From Lunularia cruciata (Eukaryota; Streptophyta; Marchantiopsida; Lunulariales; Lunulariaceae): DNA of 64,000 nt. Shown one piece after another: positions 49,483-60,330 of the stretch (position 1 is its first letter; each line of letters begins with the position of its first letter). The stretch lies in NCBI GenBank assembly GCA_948567375.1, contig OX419762.1:55694841-55758840 (forward strand). The letters run 5' to 3'. The notes below the pieces were generated by a model. It was given only the letters and a program-made list of their open reading frames with translations. It was not told the origin of the DNA and searched no databases. The position numbers and the translations under genes were made by a program.

Positions 49483-49505
49483 TCCCTAGCAGTAGTGCTA
49501 AAAAT
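49483..49505 (-). other. Primer-binding-site-like sequence
   Basis: Read on the minus strand, the bases right after the LTR resemble the TTTTTGGCGCCGCTGCCGGGG pattern that follows the 5' LTR in many plant Ty3/gypsy elements, in decayed form. Its position immediately after TTGTCACA marks 49508-50589 as a genuine 5' LTR. Confidence 0.6.
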
Positions 49506-49507
49506 CA

Positions 49508-50589
49508 TGTGACAACCTGGCAAATATCACTTTTGCGGTAATTAGGTAAGTAAAGTTCATTCCCATAGAGATACTAGTCAGAAATGTCCAAATACAAACT
49601 CAAATAGTAACAATATTTAGTTTTTCTTGGTTGTATCTTTAATCTCTCAAGTAGAAACCACACCTAGAAGAGAGTAACAAGCACTGACTTGCAACCTTGT
49701 CACAAATTAACAATTCTTAATCACAACTCCATCAAATATTTCCAAACATCTTGATTGTGATGATTCAAGCTCTCCCAAAAACAACACTTCACTGCAAAAC
49801 AACTTCACCTCAGAATTGTGTTCCATCCTTCCATTGAAGGCACAACTTCCTTGATTGAAATTGCTTCACATCAACATTGTGTTGCACTCACAAATGCAAA
49901 ATACTTACAACACTACAATTCCTCTCATATCTATCAAGGCATTACTTGTATTGCACTTCACTCAGTATCAAACACACAAAATAAAGATCAAGGCTATGGA
50001 ATCCAACATCCAACAAACACATTGACTTGCACTTCAAATTTCTCCACACACTCACAAACACAAACACAAACACAGAGTTGATACTCAGAATCAAGCTCAA
50101 GCAACGAGCACTACTTGACAGCACTTTGCTTTATCTATTCTCAGAAGTAATGAGCACTGAACAAAATTTTCCTGTGAATGCCACTCTTAAATAGTGAAGC
50201 AAACGATAATTCTAACAACTATACCATTTCCTAACAACTCTTCTAACTTGAAGATCCAAAATGAAAATGCACCTCTTCATATTTGCATTCATATCTTCAT
50301 ATGCACCACCATTTTTGAACGGTTCCTTCTTGAATGTCTTGCCTCAAAGGAAAGTTGTTACATTGTCCTCACCTTGGGTTGAGCACTCCCAAAACAAAGA
50401 CTCCTTACTTTGGGTTGTATGCTAATAGGGCAATTCCAAGTACCTCAACTTTTAACACAAAGTCACTTTACCTTGGGTTACACCCTGTGGACACTTTTCT
50501 TTGCCTTCTTCTGCCATACAGGCACAATTCAACTTCCCTGTACACTTCTTCTACAAAATTGAGAAAAAAGCAAAAATGTGGGTACCACA
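49508..50589 (-). mobile_element. Short-form 5' LTR without the coding region
   Basis: 1,082 bp. Its ends are those of the ORF-bearing LTRs (sense TGTGGTACCC … GGTTGTCACA) and its non-coding 3' portion matches theirs closely (compare 54188-54960). The long coding region is not there. It is followed in sense by the primer-site-like sequence and gag, which identifies the superfamily of the whole LTR family. Confidence 0.75.
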
Positions 50590-52137
50590 TAACCCCTCAC
50601 TATCTTTCTTTCTCTTTTCTTTTCTCTCACTCTATAACTAATAGAGTATGTACATGACTAATACCATTTGAGAGTTATCCACCCTAAATAACACAAAAGG
50701 CTCAGGTTGCTCCAAGATTTCTATAGCAACATCAAATCCTAAAGTGCATATTAATCAAATCCTCATGGATAATTTATCTATAAGTTGAAAGATTATCTCC
50801 ATCACTAATCTTGAGAACTAACTGATGAAGGTGGTAGTATTTCTATAGTTGTACTAAGACTCTCTCTGAGATCCTTTACCAAAGTCTCCAAAATTACTTT
50901 TACTCTACTACACTCATGTCTTTTTGGAAGTCCTTCAACTCCACAAACCTCACACAACTCCTTAGTCTTAGATCTTCTCTCTCCTAATCTTGGTGAAGAG
51001 GGTCCAACATGCAAACCAAAGTCAAGTAATTCTCTCCTTTCCCATAATCTTTTGCTTTCAAAGGTCAATGGACATGAACTTGCCTTATGTCCCTTCTCTC
51101 CACATAGAAAGCACTTAGACTCACTCTTTCCTCCAAGTGGTGTAGGTTTTTGGATCCTCTCAAGACTCTCTTCAAATTCTGTTATAAACTTTATTTTCCT
51201 CAAACCCTTCAATCACTTCAAACCCTTGGGGAACCTTGCATAGTCTCAATTTCCACTCTTGATGACCATCCATATTCCCAAGATGAATCTAAACACTCAA
51301 ACATACTTTTTGTTGCTCTCACACTCCTCATGCATGAGATCTCAACTCTGCAAAATTCACCCTTCCTCACAATGTCACACAAAACATTATAGGGAATGTA
51401 CATTACAGTCCTTGAAATTTTTCACACTTGATCAAAACTCTAGAGTGTCTCTTCTTGTAAACTTTCAAATCTTTTCATTGAGACATTTGGCCTAGACACC
51501 TTTCTATTAAGTACTCATATTTCAGATTTGGTGTGAAAACCACCACTCTCACTATAAAAACTCATAACTTTATGTGAAAGAATGATCTCTCTCTTGTGTC
51601 ATCAAGTAGGATAAAATGCATTGAATTTTCTTGGAAATTTTCAGAAAAATCCACACAAAATTGAAGAAATGACAAACTCTGTACAATTTTCCATAGAGCA
51701 TGCAGTTCCAATAGCAATTTACCCTATCAACTTTCAAAAATTCTAGCTCATTGCGGATAGTAGCTCTCAAAATAATTTTAAGTGTACTAACTGAAAGATA
51801 ACTCAAGCTATATGTGTACAAATTTCAAGTCCAGATCTCAAAGTTGAGATTTTGCCCAAAATCACCTTAATCCCCAAAATCTACAATCCACCTCACACAA
51901 TCTCTCCAAATCCTCTCATGTGTACAAGATGTGATGTACAAAATCACCTCAAAGATATCATAATGAACTACAAGGTATAAAAATAGGTCCAAGTTCTCTA
52001 ACATAAGTTCAGCCCTCTCCTCTCCTAAAGAGCTCTCCAAGTGAGCTCTCATAGCCTCCTTCTGTCTAATATGGAATTGTATGTGGAACATTATCTTGCC
52101 TTCTAGAGAAGTTTTGGCAATGGAACCAAAAATGTGA
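50590..52137 (-). mobile_element. Ty3/gypsy-like leader and zinc-knuckle gag fragment
   Basis: The right edge (about 52137-52110, minus strand) reads TTTTTGGTTCCATTGCC, a primer-site-like sequence directly after the end of the LTR now at 59657-60330, from which it was separated by the insertion of 52138-59656. About 900 bases of leader follow, then a gag-like frame at 51212-50805 with one clear CCHC knuckle (CFLCGEKGHKASSC) and a second Cys/His cluster (CEVCGVEGLPKRHEC). The left end is cut by the short-form LTR at 50589. Broken fossil. Confidence 0.55.
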
Positions 52138-55100
52138 TGTGGTACCCACATTTTTTGTTTTTCTATGTTTATTAGTGTTTAAGAGAAGAAGTAAGCATTA
52201 GAAGCCAAATTGTAGACAAAGAATGGACGGAAGTAACTTCGGAGGACATCCAAAGAAGATGACATTGGATCCGATGATGGAGGTACTCGAAAAAAGGAGT
52301 ACGATGGAAAAAGTCCAAAGAGCACCGTCTTCGGGTCAGAAGGCATTAAAGATATGAAGACCATTTAACAACCTTGGTACGTGGCAAGAAAGTACATTCA
52401 AGAAATGGTGGAGGCAAAAGAAGCATGTCTTGACAGTAACCGGGATTTGCACGTAGAAGAGAGAAGGTCAAAATTGAAATTGACTGAAGAATGACTGCAA
52501 TTTGGGGTAACATAAGATTGCAACTGCGCAAGGACAAGTTGAATGTGCCAAGTAAATTTCCAATCCCTTCGAGTAGTCGTCCTGCAATAATGCATGTCTA
52601 GAAGCCCATCGAGAGTGAAATTTTCCAAAATCTCGAGGGAGTTAGAGTGTCTCATCCAGGAGAGGGTATCATCTTCCAGCATCGTAGAACAAGAGAACAG
52701 ATTATGGTGACGAAGGTGGCCAATGCGCTAGCGGTTTGAAGTTTTGCATTTCAAAGATTAGATGTTGTAGCTAGAATCAAAATCTTGACTAGACTTTGTA
52801 TTACTTTCTTAGCATGGAACTGGAATTCCAATTTCCCAAGGTGATGGCAGAGATAGCTGCCAATAATTGTGAGGAGGGTCCCGAGGTGGAAGGGAAGAGA
52901 GGAAATCCGGCTCGATGGACTGAGTCAGATTGGAGGTTAGTATTGGGGAGAGAAGCAGGAGAGCCAACGGGGATCACCTTCTATTAGAAGTGTGATGTTG
53001 CAGAAGAGACGGCGGAAATTCACAATTCGTTTTTTGCTCCAAGAACGACGAATGGATACAAGGTGGAGTCCTATTGGGATCTGATTTAGAGAAGCATTGT
53101 GGGGGCAATAATGGCCATGTTCAAGCCAGAACAAACCACATATGTGAACATGCAGCAAGCCGTTTTCTTCCACCAAATGTTTGCAAGAGTTCCGGTGAAT
53201 TGTGCAAAGTGCTTCCATCACCAAACGAGGCAAATGGTGATCAATTGGCAAATAAGTTCTCCACCGCATTATTTTGCACCATTTGCAGCACACTTCTACT
53301 TTGGGTTGAACCTGCTGACAGAAGAGGAGCGTCGTTGTATGGTGTCTCATGTTCATCCTGACTTACGACGGGAAGCGGACGAGGAAGAGTGCTAGTATAT
53401 GCTACATCTACGAGCCAACAATGAGTATTTCTCAAAGACCAGACAGTGGAAGGTCAAAGAAATCACCAGTCCAAAGACAAAGAAACACGGCAAACCCGAA
53501 GACGTAAAGTCGCCTCCCACTCAAAGAAAGATTTGATGGCTGATTATGAAGAATACAAAGATGGTGAGAGAAGCATAATCGGGATCAAAGTCTGGGGAAG
53601 AAATTGAATCACAAGAGGAGGAATCCGAAGAAGAGGAGCTCACCTTAAAAAGTGAGGAGTCCAAAAGCGATAGTGAGGGAGAGCTAGAAGTTCAGCAATT
53701 GGTGGCGGTCAGTGAAGATTGTCAAGCGATGGTGGTGAACAAGCCAAGGTCCAAGAAGAAGGAGGAGTACCCAGCGGGGCTGAGTTCAAGAAGCAAAGAC
53801 AAAGAAAGTGCCAAACGATGTCTCTGAAGATACAAAGATCACAACTTTGGATGAAGGAGCTGATGACGGAGGTGAAGATTCAAGACAAAGACGGCGATGA
53901 AGAGGAAGAGAACTTTGGGGGGATATTGTATTTGACAAAAGTGGTCACACCATTGCTGGAGCTACTGAAGGAGCACCAGAAGGAAATTCCCCAAGATCGT
54001 AGGAAGGGGATGAATGAGTTGCAGGTGGTGAAGCATGTGTTGAGTGAAGTGAAGAGGTTGCAGGAACAACAAGTCCGAAGAAGTGAAGAAATGGAAGAAC
54101 TTTGGAGGGAGGAAGGCTTGAAGAAGAAGACTCTTACAATGTTACAAGAAAGCTGTGAGGTTAAAGAAAAAGAACTGCAGAGGCAAGTGTGACAACCTGA
54201 CAAATATCACTTTTGCGGTAATTGGGTAAGTAAAGTTTGTTCCCGTAGAGATACTATCCAGAATTGGTCAAATACGAAGTCAAAAGTCACAATTGCAGTT
54301 CTTCTTGATTTCTTCTTTAATCTCTCAAGTAGAAACTACACCCAGAATAGAGTAACAAGCTCATAATCTTGTCAACTTGTCACGAATACACACACATAAT
54401 CACAACATAGCAAATTCTGTCCAAACAACTCTTGATTGTGATGATTCAGATTCTCCCAAAGATGGCACTTCACTGCAAAGATCAATTTTGCCTCAAAATT
54501 ATGTTCCACCCCTCCACTGAAGGCACTACTTCCTCGATTGAAATTGCTTCACATCAACTTCGTGCTGCACTCACCAATGCAGAATACTACCAACACCACA
54601 ATTCCTCTCAGATCTGTCAAGGCATTGCTCCGATGCACTTCACTCAGGATCAAACACACAGAATGAAGATCAAGGCTGCAGATTCCAACATCCATAGACA
54701 CACTGACTTGCTCTTTGGAATTCTCCACACACTCACAACTACAAACACAAAATTGACAAATTGGAATTAAGCTTAAGCGACAAGTACTGAGAACAACACT
54801 TCACTTTATCTATCTTTAGAAATTTGAATACTGAACAACATTGTACTGCAAATGCTCCACTTAAATACTAAAGCAAATGGCAGACTTGCCTACCTGGGCA
54901 CCACTTCCTAACATCTCTTCCTACCTGCAGATTCTAAGTGACAATCTATCTCTTCATATCTACCTCTTCCTATCTCAAAATTGACATTTATCCTGATCCA
55001 ATGTCTACCTCATCATCGGCTTCCAAACCCGATGATCTTCCTACTATTTCTCCTTCTTTGGGTATGGCTAATTCCACCAAGTCCTTCATTACTTCTACTA

Positions 55101-58100
55101 CTTCTACACTACAATCTACAATTGAGCTCATGGGTAATCCATCTACATCCTTATCTCTTGACCCACTTTTCTCTAATGTGTCAATCATCAAGTCCGATGA
55201 CACTTGAATTTCTACTTTTGTGACATCGGGTTTCTTTTCCACTGTCACACTATTCCGAATCTTCTCTAATTTCAAATTGACTAAATCTAGTCTAAGACTA
55301 ACATTGTTCTCTACATCTAACATTTTCCTATCTACGTGTTCACTCAATCAAATCAATAAGGTGTTCATGTCCACATCCTTGGCCTTTCTCTTCCGAGTTT
55401 CTTGCACAAGTAACTTCAACCTATGTAGGCAAGCTTCCTCCAATCTCCCTTCAGCCTCCGTGCTTAAGATTGCTCTTAACTTCCTGCAACTTCCCCTACT
55501 GACTCCGATGCATATCCTCGAGAGCGCTCTACCTTCAACTCCTCACGATACATCTTCAACTCGTCTTTGTATTCTGCAGTGAGCATCTTCTTCTCCTCTG
55601 CATACAGCACGCTCTGCTGTTCCGCGCTCTTGACAAGTTCTTGCAATCGTTCTTCTTCTTCTTGCCTGGCTGCCAACTCTCTCTGCCATGCTTGATCTTT
55701 TGCTGCTGCACTTTTCTTTAAACTGTCCAACTCCTGCTCTATTACAATGGTCATCGCCTTCAAATGAATGTTCTCAATGCGCACATCACTCACTTCTTCC
55801 TTCATCTTGTTGAGCCACATCGCCTGTTCCGTGATTTCTCTGGCTCGCTTCTGCAGTTCCTTTGCAGCTCTCTTGTAACATCTTGAAAGTCTTCTTCTTC
55901 AAGACTTCCTCCCTCCAAAGTTCTTCAATTTCCTCATGTCTTCGGACTTGTTGCTCTTGCAACCCCTTCACTTCACTCAACAGATGCTTCACCACCTGCA
56001 ACTCATTCATCTCCTTCCTACAATCTTGGGGAATTACTCTTTGATGCTCCTTCAACAACTCCAGCAATGGTGTGACCACCTTCGTCAAATATGGTATCCT
56101 GCCAAAGTTTTCTTCCTCTTCATCACCATCTTTGTCTTGAGTCTTCACCTCCATCATTGGCTCCTTCATCCAAAGTTGTGATCTTTGTATCTTCATCGTT
56201 TTGGCACTTTCTTCATCTTGGCCTCTTGAACTCGGCCCTGCGGGATTCTCCTCTTTCTCTTTTGGTCTTGGCTTATTCACCACCATCGCCTGACAAGCCT
56301 CACTTACTGCCACCGATTGCTGGACCTCTGGCTCCCCATCGCTATCGCTCCCAAACTCCTCACTTTTTAATGTGAGCTCCTCTTCTTCCGATTCCTACTC
56401 TTGCAACTCAGTCTCTTCCCCAGACTCTGATCCCGATGATGCCTCTTTTACGATCTTCGCAGTCTTCAACATCAGCCGCCAAGTCTTCCTTTGCGTGGGA
56501 GGTGACTTTGCTTCTTTGGGTTTGCCATGTTTCTTCATCTTCGGACTGGTAATTTCTTTGCCTTCCATTGTCCGGTCTTCAAGAAATATTCATCGTTTGC
56601 TCAAAGATGCATCATATATTGGCACTCTTCCTCGTCTGCTTCTCGTCTTAAATCGGGATGCATGTGAGACACCATACGATGACGCTCTTCTTTGGTCAGC
56701 AAGTTCAGTCCAAAGTAGAAGTGGGCTGCAAACGGTGCAAAATAATGTGGTGGTGAGCCCGTTCGCCAATTAACCACCATCTGCCTCGTTTGGTGGTTAA
56801 AGCACTTTGCTCAATTCAATGGAGCTCCTGCAAACATCTGATGGAAGAAGACAGCTTGTTGCATGTTCACGTAGGTAGTTTGTTCAGTCTTGAACATGGC
56901 TATCATCACCCCCACAGTACTTCTTTGGATTGGATCCTGATAGGACTCCACCTTGTAGCCATTTGTAGTTCTTGGAGCAAAAAACGAATTGCAGATCTCC
57001 GCCGTCGCCTCTGCAGCATCACACTTCCGATAGAAGGTGATCTCCGTCGGTTCTCTTGCTTCTCTCCCCAATACTAACTTCCAATCTGACTCAGTCCATT
57101 GAGCCGGATTGCCTCTCTTCCCTTCCACCTCAAGACCCTCCTCACAATTACTGGTAGCAATCTCTGCCATCACTCCTGGGAAACTGAATTTCTAGTTCCA
57201 TGCTAAAAAGGTAATACGAAGTCTAATCAAGACTTTGATTCTAGCTACTACATCTACTCTTTGGATTGCAAAACCTCGCATTGCCAGTGCATTGGCCACC
57301 TTCTTTGCCATGATCTGTTCTCTTGTTCTATGATGTTGGAAGATGAGACCCTCTCTTGGACGAGACACTCTAACTCCCTCAGGATTTTGGAAAATCTCAC
57401 TCTCAATGGGCTTCCGGGCACACATTATTGCAGGACGACTACTCAAAGGAATTGGAAATTTACTCGGAACATTCAACTTTTCCCTGTGTAGTCGCCATGT
57501 TATATTTCCCTAAATTGCAATCATTCTTCAGTCAATTTCAACTTCAAATTGCTCTCTTCTGCGTGCAACTCCCGGTCATTGTCAAGACATGCTTCTTTTG
57601 CTCCCGCTGTTTCTTGAAATGTACTTTCTTGCCACGTACCAAGGTTGTTAAACGGTCTTTGTCTCTCCTGTGTCTTCCAACCCGAAGATGGTGATCTTTG
57701 GAATTTTTCCGGCATACTCCTCTTTTGAGTACCTCCATCATCAGATCCGATGTCATCTTCTTGGATTTCCTCCGAAGTTAGTTTTGTCCATTCTTCATTC
57801 GCAATTTGACTTTCAGTGCTTGCTTCTTCTCTTAAACACGACTAAACATAGAAAAAACAAAAAATGTGGGTACCACAGCAAGCCGGAGAATTAACGGAAC
57901 AAGCGATGTGGCTGAGCAAGATGAAGGAGGAAGTGAGTGATGTGCGCATTGAGAATGTTCATTTGAAGGCGATGACCATCGTAATGGAGCAAGAGTTGGA
58001 TAGCTTGAAGAAGAGTGCAGCGGGGAGGGATCAAGCATGGCAGAGGGAGTTAGCAGCCAGGCAAGAAGAAAAGGAACAATTACAAGAACTCATTAGAAGC

Positions 58101-59656
58101 GTAGAATTGCAGAGCACGTAGTATGCAGAAGGGAAGAAGATGCTTGCTGCGGAGTACAAAGACAAGTTGAAGATGTATTGTGAAGAATTGAAAGTAGAGC
58201 ACTCTTGAGGATATGCATCGGAATCAGTGGGAAAAGTTGCGGGGAAGTTGAGAGCACTTCTAAGCACGGAGGCTAAAGGGAGATTGGAAGAAGCACGCCT
58301 ACATGAGTTGAAGTTGCTTGTGCAAGAAACTCGGAAGAGAAAAGCCAAGGATGTGGACATGAACACATTGTTGATCCGATTGAGAGAGCGTGTAGATTGG
58401 AAGATGTTAGAAGTAGAGAATAATGTTAGTCTTAGATTAGATTTAGTCAATTTAGAGTTAGAGAAGATTCGGAATAGTGTAACAGTGGAGCAGAAACCCG
58501 ATGTTGCAGAAGTAGGAATTCAGGTGTCATCAGACTTGATATTTGACACATTAGAGAGGAGTGGGTCAGGAGATAGAGAGTTAGATAAGTCACTCCTTAG
58601 TGCAATTGTAGTTCCTAGTGTAGAAGTAGTAGAATTAGTGAAGGAATTGGTAGAATTAGCTATACCCGAAGAAGGAGAAATAGTAGGAAGATCATCGGGT
58701 TTGGAAGCCGATGATGAGGCAGACATCGGATCGGGATAAGTGTCAATTTTGAGATAGGAAGAGGCAGATATGAAGAGATGGATTGTCAGTTTGGATCTGC
58801 AGGTAGGAAGAGATGTTAGGAAGCGGTGCATAGGTAGGAAGGACTGCCATTTGCTTCAGTATTTAAGAGGAGCATTTGCAGTACAATATTGTTCAGTATT
58901 CATATTTCTGAAGATAGATAAAGCAAAGTGTTGTTCCCAGTGCTTGTCGCTTGAGCTTAATTCAGATTGTCAATTTTATGTTTGTGGTTGTGAGTGTGTG
59001 GAGAATTCCAAAGAGCAAGTCTGTGTGTTTGTGGATGTTGAATTCTGCAGCCTTGATCTTCATTCTATGTGTTTGATCCTGAGTGAAGTGCATCGGAGCA
59101 ATGCCTTGATAGATCTGAGAAGAATTGTAGTGTTGGTAGTATTCTGCATTTGTGAGTGCAACACAAAGTTGAAGTGAAGCAATTTTGATCAAGGAAGTTG
59201 TGCCTTCAGTGGAGGGGTGGAACAAAATTCTGAGGTAAAGTTATTTTGTAGTGAAGTGCCATCCTTGAGAGAATCTGAATCATCACAATCAAGAGTTGTT
59301 TGGACAGAATTTGTTATGTTGTGATTATGTGTGTATGAATTAGTGACAAGTTGTCAAGATTGAGTGCTTGTTACTCTCTTTTGGGTGTGGTTTCTACCCA
59401 AAAGACTAAGTGATTATGTGTGTATGTTTGTGACAAGTTTGTGATTATGTGTGTATGTTTGTGACAAGTTGTCAAGATTATAAGCTTGTTACTCTCTTCT
59501 GGGTGTAGTTTCTACCTAAGAGATTAAAAAAGAAACCAAGAAGAATTGTAGTTGTGACTTTTGACTTTGTATTTGACCAATTCTGAATCATATATCTGCG
59601 GGAACAAACTTTACTTACCCGATTTCTGGCAAAGTGATATTTGCCGGGTTGTCACA
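52138..59656 (+). mobile_element. Long ORF-bearing solo LTR, younger sublineage (interrupted)
   Basis: The outer copy has sense start TGTGGTACCCACA at 52138, sense end GGTTGTCACA at 59656, and a perfect 5-bp target duplication TGTGA (52133-52137 and 59657-59661). Without the nested copy it is about 3.8 kb. Parts in order: leader; conserved block (about 52815-53395, with NPARWTESDWRLVLGREAG and MQQAVFFHQMFA); acidic linker (about 53560-53800); coiled coil (about 53820-54187, continuing at 57878-58738); non-coding 3' part (about 58740-59656). No primer site follows, so it is a solo LTR. It holds a moderate number of breaks and looks rather young. A short local duplication of gtgattatgtgtgtatg occurs near 59320-59460. 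Confidence 0.85.
54188..57877 (-). mobile_element. Long ORF-bearing solo LTR nested in its own kind
   Basis: 3,690 bp in the opposite orientation to its host copy, with ends TGTGACAACC (54188) and GGTACCACA (57877) and a perfect target duplication GCAAG (54183-54187 and 57878-57882). Sense order from 57877: leader, conserved block (about 57476-56640, with NGYKVESYQDPIQ and MQQAVFFHQMFAG), acidic linker, coiled coil (about 56190-55480), C-terminal part with MLDVENNVSLRLDLVNL (about 55347-54988) and the non-coding 3' part. By eye it is very similar to the host copy, so both are from one recent burst. Solo LTR, a few breaks, among the best-preserved copies. Confidence 0.9.
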
Positions 59657-60330
59657 TGTGAGCTAGCCTATCTTTCACTCAAAATGAACCTTTGATGACT
59701 ATTATGGTAGTGTACCATGGACTCAAAAGGCAAGGAACCCCAACTCTATCATACTTGGCCAAGGCTAACACTCCAAGACTCAAGACATTGCTCACTAGAG
59801 AACTCAATGAGAGAGAGATAGTTGCAAATGAAAGGATGATGAGTACCTCTTCACCTCTTGTTTATATACTTGTGAAATAGCTACACCAAAGTTACTAATT
59901 ACTATAGTAACTCAAGTTACTAGGCTAAAAGTCAAGTAAAGTCAAAAAGCATAAAGGAATATCCATCCACATGAGCATGTGATCTTATCTTGACCCAACT
60001 ACTAAGTCAAGGATTCCTTCACATGGGCTATCCTTGGACTATAGAAGAATCCAAAACAAAAGGCTTCCGGGCCCAAGAGTTCTCAACTCTTTCCTCAAAG
60101 CCAAACACCTAAGAATAATATTAAGTCAACACACTAGAATCCAAAATAGTGGTGGTCATCATTCCGCTTCCTCTAAAGTAAGGTTCCCACTATCTTAGTT
60201 ATGACTAACTTTAGCTAATCATGACTAATGTAGAACAAGCCTTTATCTCTATATAAATAATATCTCTCAAGTATTTGTAATACTAAGCTATACATCAGAA
60301 TACCACACACATGCACAAATGGGTGTTACA
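59657..60330 (-). mobile_element. TGTAACACCC-family LTR, 5' LTR of a gypsy fossil
   Basis: Sense start TGTAACACCC at 60330 and sense end GGCTAGCTCACA at 59657. It is the same family as 46507-47197, with the same internal TATA-type promoter (tatataaa, about 60251). The 52138-59656 element inserted exactly at its 3' edge. Beyond that insertion the sequence resumes with a primer-site-like stretch (52137-52110), so this is likely the 5' LTR of the element whose gag fragment is at 50590-52137. Confidence 0.6.

Larger units (their letters stand above)
45355..50589 (-). mobile_element. Ty3/gypsy fossil with short-form LTR, 5' part
   Basis: Minus-strand element. 5' LTR 50589-49508; primer-site-like sequence just after it (49505-49483); leader; gag from about 48900 with a capsid-type region (48589-48300) and two CCHC zinc knuckles near 47740-47640 (CYNCGSMGHWSPNC, CGNCKGSGHTSNQC); the aspartic-protease region (about 46277-45880); and a linker just ahead of reverse transcriptase (about 45560-45360). 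It ends at about 45355 against the plus-strand gypsy fossil, so reverse transcriptase, integrase and the 3' LTR are missing. A foreign solo LTR is inserted at 46507-47197. It carries a modest number of breaks in gag and pol and is the best-preserved gag in the window. Confidence 0.8.

Noticed and set aside
52138-59656. Reading the long repeat family as a DNA transposon, because its ends (TGTGGTACCC and TGTGACAACC) form a weak inverted repeat and it carries a gene.
   Set aside because: The ends fit TG…CA, the target duplications are 5 bp, no transposase-like motif is seen, and a short form of the same sequence is the 5' LTR before a primer-site-like stretch and gag.
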